In this document: positions 16,162 to 24,683 of the stretch, piece by piece
How positions within the stretch are numbered: position 1 is the stretch's first letter
Layout of the letters: each line of letters starts with the position of its first letter
DNA from: Planctomycetota bacterium
GTDB taxonomy: Bacteria; Planctomycetota; Phycisphaerae; FEN-1346; JAACEH01
Reading direction: 5' to 3'
NCBI GenBank assembly: GCA_016935955.1
Contig: JAFGPY010000430.1
Span: 1-28,948, forward strand
Length of the DNA stretch: 28,948 nucleotides
Made by a program: the position numbers and the translations under genes
The notes under the pieces: model-generated
Database searches by the model: none
What the model saw: the letters and a program-made list of their open reading frames with translations, nothing else
Told to the model about the DNA's origin: nothing

Positions 16162-17561
16162 AGATTACCGCCAGCGACATTACGGCTGCCACGGGAGGTC
16201 GACTGGCGTCCGGTCCTCCGGCTACGCCCATCACCGGGGTCTCGACCGACAGCCGCACGCTGGCTTCCGGCGATGCATTCTTCGCTCTGGTCGGCGAACG
16301 CTTCGACGGTCACCAGTTTCTCCGCCAGGCGGCCGAAGCCGGAGCCGCGGCTGTGGTCATCAGTGACGGTGCCGCCGCAGGGCGTCTGACCGAGTTCCCG
16401 TGCGCGGTCATCATTGTCGCCGACACGTTGCGGGCCTTGGGTGATCTGGCCGCCTCCTACCGCCGCACGCTCGACTGTGCGGTCGTGGCCATCACCGGGT
16501 CGTGTGGCAAGACCAGTGTCAAGGAGATGCTCGGGCAGGTGCTCGAAACACGGTTCAAGGGGCACCGTCCTGAGTCGTCATTCAACAATTTCGTGGGCGT
16601 GCCTCTGACGATCTTCCGTAGCGAGCCGGGAGACGATTACCTGATTCTCGAACTCGGCACAAACGCTCCGGGTGAGATGCGGCGGCTGGCCGGCATCGCC
16701 CAGCCCACGATTGCCGTCGTGACGTGCGTCGCGCCGACGCATCTCGAGGGTCTGGGCAGCCTCGAAGGGGTGGCCCAGGAGAAGGAGGAACTCGTCCGCG
16801 TCCTCGGTGAGGACGGCTTGGCCGTGCTTAATGCGGACGACCCACGCGTTGCCGGCATGGCCGACGTGGCTAAGGCCCCCGTGCGGACATTCGGTGCGAC
16901 CGACGGCGATGTGCTGGCCGAAGCGATTGCCGCCGATGCCCGAAGCGTCAGCTTCACGCTCGACTCGACCGTGAAAGTGCGGTTGCCGGTGCCGGGTCGA
17001 CACAACGTTCTGAACGCCCTGGCGGCCGTAACCGTGGCCCGCGAGATGGGTCTGGACGACGAGACCATTGCTGCGGCCCTGGCCCGCTATCGGCCACCGA
17101 AGATGCGGCTGGTTCGTGAGGAACTCCCCGATGGCCTGACGCTGATCGACGATGCCTACAACGCGAATCTGGCCAGTTGCCTTGCGGCCCTGGACGTGCT
17201 CTGCCTGCAGGCGGCCACTGGCCGCTACGTTCTGGTGCAGGGCGACATGCTCGAGTTGGGTCGTCAGAGCAAGGCTATGCACGAGCAACTCGGTCGGGCC
17301 ATCGCCGATTCATGCGTCGATCTGTTGGTGACGGTCGGCGCCGAAACGCAGGCCACCAGCCTGGAGGCGGCCGCAAAGAGCGGCAGCGTGAGATTGCACT
17401 TCCGCGACTCCCGGGCCGCGGCCGAGGAGGTGGTGTCCCTAGTCGGACCGGGGGACGTTGTGCTCGTCAAGGGGTCGCGCGGCATGGCCCTGGAGCACGT
17501 TGTGACGGCGATTCGAAAACACTTCGGCGGCGGCGTGGCGATGGCCAGGCCGTCCGCCTGA
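16158..17561 (+). CDS. murF: UDP-MurNAc-tripeptide:D-alanyl-D-alanine ligase MurF
   Basis: MurF joins D-Ala-D-Ala to the tripeptide precursor, the last cytoplasmic step of pentapeptide synthesis. The 467-residue product shows the N-terminal fold with GVSTDSRTLASGDAFFAL, then the P-loop AITGSCGKTSVK (about 111-122). Next come SFNNFVGVPLT, an ELGTNAPGEM motif and VAPTHLEGLGSLEGVAQEK. The C-terminal domain has LIDDAYNANLASCLAALD and VLVKGSRGMALEHV. The GTG start at 16158 overlaps the murE stop. Length and motifs are normal. The D-Ala-D-Ala substrate would come from the ddl product in the same cluster. Confidence 0.96.
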   Translation: MKITASDITAATGGRLASGPPATPITGVSTDSRTLASGDAFFALVGERFDGHQFLRQAAEAGAAAVVISDGAAAGRLTEFPCAVIIVADTLRALGDLAASYRRTLDCAVVAITGSCGKTSVKEMLGQVLETRFKGHRPESSFNNFVGVPLTIFRSEPGDDYLILELGTNAPGEMRRLAGIAQPTIAVVTCVAPTHLEGLGSLEGVAQEKEELVRVLGEDGLAVLNADDPRVAGMADVAKAPVRTFGATDGDVLAEAIAADARSVSFTLDSTVKVRLPVPGRHNVLNALAAVTVAREMGLDDETIAAALARYRPPKMRLVREELPDGLTLIDDAYNANLASCLAALDVLCLQAATGRYVLVQGDMLELGRQSKAMHEQLGRAIADSCVDLLVTVGAETQATSLEAAAKSGSVRLHFRDSRAAAEEVVSLVGPGDVVLVKGSRGMALEHVVTAIRKHFGGGVAMARPSA

Positions 17562-17582
17562 GGCAACGTATAAGAGCGGCAA

Positions 17583-18734
17583 ATGATCTATTGGCTGGCA
17601 ACCAACTTCGAGACGTTCTGGCGAGAGCACGGACTGTGGACCTACGTCAACGTGTTCCGCTACCAGACGTTTCGCACGAGCATGGCCGTCATGACGGCGT
17701 TTCTGCTGACGATGCTCATCTCGCCACGCATCGTTCGTATGCTCGTTCGCCTTCGTGTCGGCAGCAGCGTCGATTTCGACCAGGAACAGATCAACGAGCT
17801 TTATGCCACCAAGCGCAGTACCCCCAGCATGGGCGGGCTGATCATCGTCATCGCCCTGCTCGTGGCCACCGTCCTTTGGGGCGATATCGGCAACTTCTAC
17901 GTCTTCCTGGGCATGCTTACCGTCGTCTGGCTCGGGGCCTTGGGTTTCGTGGACGACTACCTGAAGATGGTCGCCAAGTCGCGCGGCGGGTTACGATCGT
18001 GGGAGAAGTTCGTCTTCCAGATCGGCCTGGCCGTCATCCTCGGGGCCTTCCTCTGGAAGCACAGTTGCCCCGACGTTCGCCTGCCACCGAGCGTTCGCTT
18101 CGACGACCTCGGACAGGCACTGCCACTCAGCCTGCCGTTCTGGAAGCACCCGATTGCCCTGACCCTGCCGTTGTTCATGATCGTCTCGGCGGCCGTCGTT
18201 GCTGGAACCAGCAACGCCGTCAATCTGGCCGACGGCATGGACGGACTGGCCTCCGGCAACATGGCCATCGTCACGATGGTCTTCCTGGCCGTGACCTACG
18301 TGGCCGGCCGCGTGGACTACAGCATGTATCTGCTTTTCCCGCATGTGCCGGGCGCCGGGGAGTTGAGCATCTATTGCGGCGCGATCCTCGGGGCTGTGCT
18401 CGGGTTCCTGTGGTTCAATTGCCACCCGGCCCGCGTCTTCATGGGCGACACCGGCAGCCTGCCCCTGGGCGGCGCCATCGGGCTGGTGGCCCTGGTCATC
18501 CGCCAGGAAGTTCTGCTGTTCATCGTCGGCGGCGTCTTCGTCATGGAAGCGGTCTCTGTCGTGCTCCAGGTCTTCTACTTCAAGCTCAGCGGCGGCAAAC
18601 GCATCTTCCTGATGGCGCCGATTCATCATCATTTTCAGCTCAAGGGCTGGACCGAAACCCAGACCGTGGTCCGCTTCTGGCTGATCGGCGCCATGTGCGC
18701 CGCCCTGGCCCTGGCCACGCTCAAGTTGCGCTAG
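17583..18734 (+). CDS. mraY: Phospho-N-acetylmuramoyl-pentapeptide-transferase MraY
   Basis: MraY transfers phospho-MurNAc-pentapeptide from UDP to undecaprenyl phosphate, making lipid I at the inner face of the inner membrane. The 383-residue polytopic protein has KRSTPSMGG (about 77-85), LGFVDDYLK (about 120-128), NAVNLADGMDGLASG with the conserved Asp (about 211-225), FMGDTGSLPLGG (about 286-297) and the MraY-specific PIHHHFQLKGW (about 346-356). About ten membrane spans are visible. It lies 21 bases after murF. In standard clusters murD would follow; here ftsW follows after ten bases. Confidence 0.97.
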   Translation: MIYWLATNFETFWREHGLWTYVNVFRYQTFRTSMAVMTAFLLTMLISPRIVRMLVRLRVGSSVDFDQEQINELYATKRSTPSMGGLIIVIALLVATVLWGDIGNFYVFLGMLTVVWLGALGFVDDYLKMVAKSRGGLRSWEKFVFQIGLAVILGAFLWKHSCPDVRLPPSVRFDDLGQALPLSLPFWKHPIALTLPLFMIVSAAVVAGTSNAVNLADGMDGLASGNMAIVTMVFLAVTYVAGRVDYSMYLLFPHVPGAGELSIYCGAILGAVLGFLWFNCHPARVFMGDTGSLPLGGAIGLVALVIRQEVLLFIVGGVFVMEAVSVVLQVFYFKLSGGKRIFLMAPIHHHFQLKGWTETQTVVRFWLIGAMCAALALATLKLR

Positions 18735-18744
18735 GAGGCTGTCT

Positions 18745-19926
18745 ATGACCGCACCCGAGGAAGCTCGTTTCCAACTCAACCCGACCGTGCGGTGGCTCTT
18801 TGCCGCCACGCTGGCCCTGATGGGCATCGGCCTGCTGATGGTCTACTCGGCCGGCATGTCGGCCGACCCGAATGAGCGATTCGTCATGTTCCACAGGCAG
18901 GTCGTCTTCGTTCCGCTGGCCGTTGTCGTGCTGCTGGTGGCCATGCGGCTGCCCTACGGCTGGTTGAATCGCTGGTACGTCGTCCTTGGTTTTCTGGCCG
19001 TTACGGTCGTGCTCCTTGTGGCCGTCCTGAAGTTCGGGGCCGTGGTCAACGGGGCGCGACGATGGTTCCGTTTCTCGCTCGGCCCCTTCGATGTCTCCGT
19101 GCAGCCAAGCGAGTTGGCCAAGCTCAGCCTTATCGTCTGCTTCGCCTGGTTCCTGTCGCGACCCCAGGAGCAGGTCCGGTCCTTCTTCCGCGGCTTCGTG
19201 CCGTTGACGATTGTACTCGGCCTGGTCTGCGGGCTGGTGGCCATTCAGGATCTCGGCACTGCTGTTCTGCTCGGGGCCATTGGCGGAGCCATGATGATTG
19301 TCGGCGGTGTCTGCTGGTGGCACATGGCCACGCTTGTTCCCCCGACGGCCGCAGCAATGTATGCCCTGATTGCCTTCTACCCTTATCGCCTCACGCGGCT
19401 CCTGACGTACTTGGATCCTTGGAAGGACGCCCAGGACAGCGGCTACCACGTAACCCAGAGCCTCATGGCCATCGGCAGTGGCGGCTGGTTCGGCCGCGGA
19501 CTCGGCCAGGGCATGCAGAAACTCGGCCACTTGCCCGAGGATACCACGGACTTCATCTTCTCAGTCATCAGCGAGGAAATGGGTTTCGTTGGCGGAGTGA
19601 TGGTCATCCTGCTCTTCACCACAGTCGTGCTGCTCGGTCTCAGGGTCGTCGGCCGGTCCGAGAACCGCTTCGCCATGCTCGTCTCTCTGGGCATCGCCCT
19701 GTGGATCGGGCTTCAGGCGGCCATCAACATCGGTGTGGCCACGGCGGCCCTGCCGACCAAGGGCATCGCTTTGCCCCTGGTGAGTTACGGCGGCTCCGGC
19801 CTCGTCCTGACGGCGGCCGCCCTCGGGCTGCTGATGTCCGTGGCTGCAAGAACGCCGTACCTGAATGCCGCCGATGGCGCCCCTTCGCCAAGAGAGTTAT
19901 CATTGGCCGGCATGCAGGCAGCCTAA
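18745..19926 (+). CDS. ftsW: Septal peptidoglycan glycosyltransferase FtsW
   Basis: FtsW is the SEDS glycosyltransferase that polymerises lipid II at the septum with FtsI. The 393-residue product has about ten membrane spans. The family motifs are LLMVYSAG near residues 31-38, NGARRWFRF, VQPSELAKLSLI, DTTDFIFSVISEEMGFVGG in the large extracytoplasmic loop region, and the C-terminal GIALPLVSYGGSGLVLTAAALGLL signature. The ribosome site AGGAGG overlaps the mraY stop and lies seven bases before the ATG. SEDS proteins also include RodA; the position between mraY and murG supports FtsW. Confidence 0.94.
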   Translation: MTAPEEARFQLNPTVRWLFAATLALMGIGLLMVYSAGMSADPNERFVMFHRQVVFVPLAVVVLLVAMRLPYGWLNRWYVVLGFLAVTVVLLVAVLKFGAVVNGARRWFRFSLGPFDVSVQPSELAKLSLIVCFAWFLSRPQEQVRSFFRGFVPLTIVLGLVCGLVAIQDLGTAVLLGAIGGAMMIVGGVCWWHMATLVPPTAAAMYALIAFYPYRLTRLLTYLDPWKDAQDSGYHVTQSLMAIGSGGWFGRGLGQGMQKLGHLPEDTTDFIFSVISEEMGFVGGVMVILLFTTVVLLGLRVVGRSENRFAMLVSLGIALWIGLQAAINIGVATAALPTKGIALPLVSYGGSGLVLTAAALGLLMSVAARTPYLNAADGAPSPRELSLAGMQAA

Positions 19927-19966
19927 CCACGTTCCGGGCATGCGGCCCGGACCTGTGAGAGTTCGT

Positions 19967-21079
19967 ATGAGCGGTCCATTGACAATCCTCTTCGCCGGCG
20001 GCGGCACGGGCGGCCATCTCTATCCCGGCTTGACGCTGGCCGAAGCCTTTCAGGCTGTCGCGCCGCAGGTTCAGGTTGCCTTCTTCGTGACCCATCGCGA
20101 TATCGACCGCCGCGTCCTCGGTCCTCGGCCCTACAAGGTCCACTACGAGGCCTCGCGAGGGCTGTCCATGCGGCCATGGACGTGGCTGAAGTTCCTGCTG
20201 AGTTTCTGGAGCAGCGGCCGCCATGCCCGCGAGTTCCTGCAGTCCTTGCAGCCCAGCGCCGTCATCGGCCTTGGCGGTTTCGGCAGCTATGCCGCCGTGC
20301 GAGAGGCACAGAAGATGGGCTTGCCCAACTTCATCCTGAACCCCGACCTCCATGTCGGCCGGGCCAACGCCCGACTCGCTCCACGGACCGACGCCGTCTT
20401 CTGCCAGTTCGAGGCCACCATCGCCCAGTTGCGGTCGAGCCGTCGCGTCGAGGCCGTCGGATGCCCCGTGCGCAAGGACCTGTTCGGCATCGACCGCTCT
20501 CACGCGGCCAAGACCCTCGGTCTCAGCGGCGACCACCACACCCTGGTCGTCACCGGCGGCGGGCTCGGAGCCCAGAGCATCAATCGGGCCATGGCCTTGC
20601 TTGCCTCGCGGCTCGTGCAGTTCGACCGCTGGCAGGTGCTGCACCTAACCGGGCAGGCTCATGCCGACGACGTGCGCCGCTCCGTGGTCGGCAAGCATCC
20701 ACGTTACTATGTCCGCGACTACGTTGACGAGATGGGACTGGTCTACGCCCTGGCCGATCTGATGATTTGTCGCGCAGGGGCCAGCACGATCGCCGAACTG
20801 ACGGCTCTGGGCGTTCCGTCGGTCCTGATGCCATACCCGTTCCACCGCGACCATCACCAGGAAGACCATGCCCGTGTGCTCGAGGACGCGGGGGCGGCCG
20901 TCATGGCACGCGACCTGGCCAACGCCGAGCGCAACGTCGACGTCTTGTGGCAGGCCTTGCCGCAACTGATGGAGGACGACGGCCGCCGCGAGCGCATGGC
21001 CGAAGCTGCACGATTGCTGGGTCACCCGGAGGCGGCCCAGAGCATTGTCTCGGCGATTCTCTCCACGCTGAGACGTTAA
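19967..21079 (+). CDS. murG: UDP-GlcNAc:lipid I GlcNAc transferase MurG
   Basis: MurG adds GlcNAc to lipid I to form lipid II on the cytoplasmic face of the membrane. The 370-residue product begins with ILFAGGGTGGHLYPGLTLAEA, the family G-loop. It then has GLGGFGSYAAVREA, a second G-loop VTGGGLGAQSINRAM, and a UDP-GlcNAc site CRAGASTIAELTALGVPSVLMPYP followed by HHQEDHARVLEDAGAA. The ATG at 19967 is chosen because the family starts just before the first G-loop and a GAGAG lies upstream; an in-frame ATG at 19865 would overlap ftsW and add unrelated sequence. It lies 40 bases after ftsW. Confidence 0.95.
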   Translation: MSGPLTILFAGGGTGGHLYPGLTLAEAFQAVAPQVQVAFFVTHRDIDRRVLGPRPYKVHYEASRGLSMRPWTWLKFLLSFWSSGRHAREFLQSLQPSAVIGLGGFGSYAAVREAQKMGLPNFILNPDLHVGRANARLAPRTDAVFCQFEATIAQLRSSRRVEAVGCPVRKDLFGIDRSHAAKTLGLSGDHHTLVVTGGGLGAQSINRAMALLASRLVQFDRWQVLHLTGQAHADDVRRSVVGKHPRYYVRDYVDEMGLVYALADLMICRAGASTIAELTALGVPSVLMPYPFHRDHHQEDHARVLEDAGAAVMARDLANAERNVDVLWQALPQLMEDDGRRERMAEAARLLGHPEAAQSIVSAILSTLRR

Positions 21080-21135
21080 GTGACGTTCGGTAGCCGTGAA
21101 ACTGATCTTCTGACGCCGTTGCGAGGATGCCTGCA

Positions 21136-21164
21136 TTGACAGCCAATGACAAAGGTTCTACACT
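21136..21164 (+). promoter_or_regulatory. Internal promoter for murC, likely leaderless
   Basis: A perfect TTGACA at 21136-21141 and TACACT at 21159-21164 are separated by exactly 17 bases. The murC ATG at 21172 begins eight bases after the -10, so the transcription start would fall on or next to the start codon and the transcript would be leaderless. Confidence 0.6.
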
Positions 21165-21171
21165 GCGGATC

Positions 21172-22626
21172 ATGACGGACTCACCCTCGGTGAATCTCTG
21201 CGCCCGCCCGGCCGGAAACCCTTTCCGTGACCAGCGTGTGCACTTCGTTGGTATCGGTGGCTGCGGCATGCGCGGCCTTGCGGCCCTGCTGCTGCGCGAG
21301 GGGGCCATCGTTTCCGGGTCCGACCGCCAGGCGTCGCCGCACACCGAGCACCTGGGCGACCTCGGTGCCCGCGTGGCCATCGGCCAGAGGGCCGAGAACC
21401 TGCCCGAGCATCTCGACCGCGTGGTCATCAGTGCCGCCATCAAACCGGACAATCCGGAGTACGCCGCGGCGATCGAGCGGCAGATTCCCGTCGTCAAGTA
21501 CGCCGCGCTGCTCGGCGAGGCCATGAGGGCACGCTGCGGTGTGGCCGTGGCCGGAACGCACGGCAAGAGCACGACCACCGGCCTCCTGGCCTACATGTTG
21601 ACATTGGCCGGCCTGGACCCGTCGTACGTGGTCGGGGCCGACGTGCCGCAGCTTGGTGGCGGCAGCAGGGCAGGGGGAGGCACGCCTTTTGTGGCCGAGG
21701 CCTGCGAGTACGACCATTCCTACCTGAAGCTCTATCCGCGTCTGGCGGCTATTCTCAACGTGGACTTCGACCATCCGGACTGTTACCGCGACCTCGCCGC
21801 CGTGAAGACGTCATTCGCCGCCTTCGCCGCTCTGGTGCCGAGCGACGGGCTGCTGGTGGTCAACGGTGAGGACCGCAACGTTCCCGAGGTCGTGGAGCGC
21901 ATCTCGGCGCCAATCGAAACCTTTGCCATCGACGGTGAGCAGGCCGACTGGCGAGCTGTCAATGTTCAGGCCTTCCGCGGACAGTGTCGCTTTGATTTGT
22001 TCCATTGCGGCAAGAAGTTGGGCCACGCCCGGATGAAGCTTCCGGGCCGGCACAACGTGATGAACGCTCTGGCTGCTGCGGCCCTGGCCACCCATTGCGG
22101 CGCCGACGTCGACGCGATCCTTCGCAGTCTGAGCACCTTCGGCGGCGTCGGGCGACGAATGGAGTTGAAGGGTATCTCGCGCGGCATCACGGTCGTGGAC
22201 GACTATGCCCATCATCCCACGGAGATTCAGGCGTCGCTGCGGGCTATCACCGACGCTTACGAGCCCGAGCGGCTGTGGGTGGTCTTCCAGCCGCACCAGC
22301 ATAGCCGCACGCGATTCCTGATGGAGGACTTCGCCAAGAGTTTCGGCCTGGCGGACGTGATGCTCATGCCGGATATCTACTTCGTTCGCGACAGCGAGGC
22401 CGAGAAGCAGGCCGTCAGCAGCGAGGACTTGGTCAGTGAAATCCGCCGCATGGGCGGCGATGCCCGTTACCTGAAGTCATTTGAGGAAATCACCGCGGTT
22501 CTGGGGGCCGAGTTGCGGCCGGGCGATTGCCTGGTGACCATGGGCGCCGGTAGCGTCTATCAGGTGGCCGACTGCGTGCTTGAGCAACTGAGCCGCAAGG
22601 CTACCTCGGGCGCCGCAGGGATGTGA
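21172..22626 (+). CDS. murC: UDP-N-acetylmuramate:L-alanine ligase MurC
   Basis: MurC attaches L-alanine to UDP-MurNAc, the first peptide step. The 484-residue product has an N-terminal nucleotide fold (VHFVGIGGCGMRGLAALLL), the P-loop VAGTHGKSTTTGLL, EACEYDHSYLKLYP, LNVDFDHPDCY, GVGRRMELKG, VVDDYAHHPTEIQASL and FQPHQHSRTRFLM. All are standard MurC motifs. I chose the ATG at 21172 over one at 21127: the earlier one has its only purine-rich stretch touching the ATG, and a consensus promoter lies between them. No MurD gene is nearby, but the motifs here fit MurC, not MurD. Confidence 0.95.
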   Translation: MTDSPSVNLCARPAGNPFRDQRVHFVGIGGCGMRGLAALLLREGAIVSGSDRQASPHTEHLGDLGARVAIGQRAENLPEHLDRVVISAAIKPDNPEYAAAIERQIPVVKYAALLGEAMRARCGVAVAGTHGKSTTTGLLAYMLTLAGLDPSYVVGADVPQLGGGSRAGGGTPFVAEACEYDHSYLKLYPRLAAILNVDFDHPDCYRDLAAVKTSFAAFAALVPSDGLLVVNGEDRNVPEVVERISAPIETFAIDGEQADWRAVNVQAFRGQCRFDLFHCGKKLGHARMKLPGRHNVMNALAAAALATHCGADVDAILRSLSTFGGVGRRMELKGISRGITVVDDYAHHPTEIQASLRAITDAYEPERLWVVFQPHQHSRTRFLMEDFAKSFGLADVMLMPDIYFVRDSEAEKQAVSSEDLVSEIRRMGGDARYLKSFEEITAVLGAELRPGDCLVTMGAGSVYQVADCVLEQLSRKATSGAAGM

Positions 22627-22722
22627 GGGCAGGGGCCGCATGCTCTGTCGCCACAGACAGTATTACAGCGTGCGGGTCGGGGCGGCGGTACCGACACAAA
22701 AACTGGCAGAAAGTGAGACGCT

Positions 22723-23604
22723 ATGAAGCTTTTCAAGGGATTCGAGGAGATCGTTGAGAAAGACAAGCCTCTGGCTCCGCTGACGACATTTCGTCTGGGG
22801 GGACCGGCCGATTACTTCGTTGTGCCGCAGAATGAGGAGCAGCTTCGCGGCGTCCTCGAACGTGTGGCCCAGACCGATCTGCCCATCCGCGTGCTTGGCA
22901 ACGGGTCGAACGTCCTGGTCAGCGACGAAGGCGTTCGCGGCGTCGTCGTCCAACTCAGCTCGAAGGGTTTCGGTGGCTTCTCGGTGACCGAGGACTTGGT
23001 TCGTGCCGGAGCCAGCCTGAGTCTTGCGGCCCTGGTTCGTGGCGCCGCCGAAGCTCACCTGACGGGCCTGGAGCCGTTGGTCGGCATCCCCGGCTGGGTG
23101 GGCGGCGCGGTCCGCATGAACGCCGGCGGAAAGTTCGGCGACATCGGGCAGGTGACCGAACGTGTCAAGGTCATGGACACCAAGGGGCAGGTCTTCTACC
23201 GCGAGCGCGACGATCTGGCCTTCGGCTACCGGACCAGCAACATCAGCGCCCGGTTTGTGATTGAGGCCGAATTCCGACTGACCGAGGACAACGAGCGGCG
23301 CATCAGCCACTTCATGAAGGAAGTGTGGATCACCAAGAAGAACTCGCAGCCGATGGCCAATCGCTCGGCCGGTTGCGTGTTCAAGAATCCGCGCGGCCTG
23401 AGTGCCGGGGCGCTGATTGACCAGGTGGGCATGAAGGGAGCGAAGGTCGGCGGCGCGTCGGTCTCGCGCAAGCACGCCAACTATATCGTGGCCGGCAAGG
23501 ACTGCACGGCCGCGGACGTCCGTGAGTTGATCGAACTGATTCGCAAGAAGGTTCACGAGCGAACCGAGACGTTTCTCGAACTGGAACTGGAAACCTGGGG
23601 ATGA
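22723..23604 (+). CDS. murB: UDP-N-acetylenolpyruvoylglucosamine reductase MurB
   Basis: MurB is the FAD-dependent enzyme that reduces UDP-GlcNAc-enolpyruvate with NADPH to UDP-MurNAc. The 293-residue product has LTTFRLGGPADYFVVP, the FAD-binding VLGNGSNVLVSDEG, LVGIPGWVGGAVRMNAGG, FGYRTSNI, SAGCVFKNP and GASVSRKHANYIV. The residue at the catalytic serine position is Cys218 (SAGC instead of SAGS). The gap from murC is 96 bases and contains two small hairpins (22645-22660 and 22676-22695). The ATG has only a weak GTGAGA ribosome site. The last codons overlap the ATG of ddl. Confidence 0.95.
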   Translation: MKLFKGFEEIVEKDKPLAPLTTFRLGGPADYFVVPQNEEQLRGVLERVAQTDLPIRVLGNGSNVLVSDEGVRGVVVQLSSKGFGGFSVTEDLVRAGASLSLAALVRGAAEAHLTGLEPLVGIPGWVGGAVRMNAGGKFGDIGQVTERVKVMDTKGQVFYRERDDLAFGYRTSNISARFVIEAEFRLTEDNERRISHFMKEVWITKKNSQPMANRSAGCVFKNPRGLSAGALIDQVGMKGAKVGGASVSRKHANYIVAGKDCTAADVRELIELIRKKVHERTETFLELELETWG

Positions 23605-24599
23605 CCGTGGATTGTTTTGCTCCCTCACGTCCGAAGTTCCTGGCTGACGTTTCGCCATGCGATCCGGCCCGCGTCCGCGTGGCCGTGCTCATGGGCGGCA
23701 TCGGTTCGGAGCGCGAGGTGTCGCTGATGTCCGGCCGCGAGGTGGCCCGCGGGCTGCAAGAAGCCGGCTTCGCGGTTCGCGACATCGACCTGAAGCCCGA
23801 GCACGTCGGCGAGCTGCGCGACCTGGATATCGATGTGGCCTTTATCGCTCTGCACGGGGCCTACGGTGAGGACGGTCGGCTGCAGCGGCAACTGGACGAA
23901 ATGGGCATTCCGTACGTCGGCTCCGGAGCTGAGGCCAGTTGCCTGGCCATGGACAAGGTGGCGTCCAAAGAGCGGTTTGTCGCTGCAGGACTGGCCACGC
24001 CCGACTGGCGGGTCATCCGTCGTGCGGACGAACAGACGCGGCAGCAAGCCTACGAGGCCTTGGGGCCAGATGTTGTCGTCAAGCCGGTGGCCGAGGGATC
24101 GAGTGTAGCCGTGCATCTGACGGCTGACGCCGAGCAGTACCGTCTGGCCTTGAACGATGTTCTGGCTCATTACGACGCGGCGCTGGTCGAGCGGCGAATC
24201 TTCGGTCGCGAGTTGACCATCGGCGTGCTGCACGAACAGGGGTTGTCGCTTGTCGAGATCGTCCCGACGCAGGAGTTCTACAACTATGACGCCAAGTACT
24301 TTGACGATTCGACGGGTTACCTGATCGACCCCGATCTGCCGCATGACGTAGTGCAGCGCGTTCGTCGTGCGGCCGTGACGGCGCACAAGGCTCTGGGCTG
24401 TCGCGGATTCTCACGCGTCGACATGATCCTGCAACCCGACGGTACCGCCCCGGTCCTTGAACTCAACACCATCCCGGGGTTCACCACACACAGTCTGCTG
24501 CCGAAATCGGCCTCCGGGGCCGGTATCAGCTTTGCCGGTCTGTGCCGCTACATCGTTGAAATCGCCCTGCACGACGCCGCGATGGATTATCGGTCCTAA
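23601..24599 (+). CDS. ddl: D-alanine--D-alanine ligase Ddl
   Basis: Ddl makes the D-Ala-D-Ala dipeptide used by MurF. The 332-residue ATP-grasp enzyme has VAVLMGGIGSEREVSLMSG at the N-terminus, FIALHGAYGEDGRLQRQLDEMGIPYVGSG, the MDKVASKERF lysine motif, VVKPVAEGSSVAVHL, and the C-terminal FSRVDMIL and LELNTIPGFTTHSLLPKSA with metal and substrate residues. The ATG overlaps the murB stop (ATGA at 23601-23604). About 20 extra residues precede the usual start of the fold. Confidence 0.95.
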   Translation: MTVDCFAPSRPKFLADVSPCDPARVRVAVLMGGIGSEREVSLMSGREVARGLQEAGFAVRDIDLKPEHVGELRDLDIDVAFIALHGAYGEDGRLQRQLDEMGIPYVGSGAEASCLAMDKVASKERFVAAGLATPDWRVIRRADEQTRQQAYEALGPDVVVKPVAEGSSVAVHLTADAEQYRLALNDVLAHYDAALVERRIFGRELTIGVLHEQGLSLVEIVPTQEFYNYDAKYFDDSTGYLIDPDLPHDVVQRVRRAAVTAHKALGCRGFSRVDMILQPDGTAPVLELNTIPGFTTHSLLPKSASGAGISFAGLCRYIVEIALHDAAMDYRS

Positions 24600-24683
24600 G
24601 GGGGCGAAAATCTTGATTTTCAGTCCTGTGACGCCCGGAATCTTCTTATCCAAAATCCAATTCTCGCCGACAACAACTATGCA

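Noticed and set aside
17177..18748. Plus-strand open frame of 523 codons over the end of murF and all of mraY
   Set aside because: Arg/Gly-rich out-of-frame reading; MurF and MraY motifs are in other frames.
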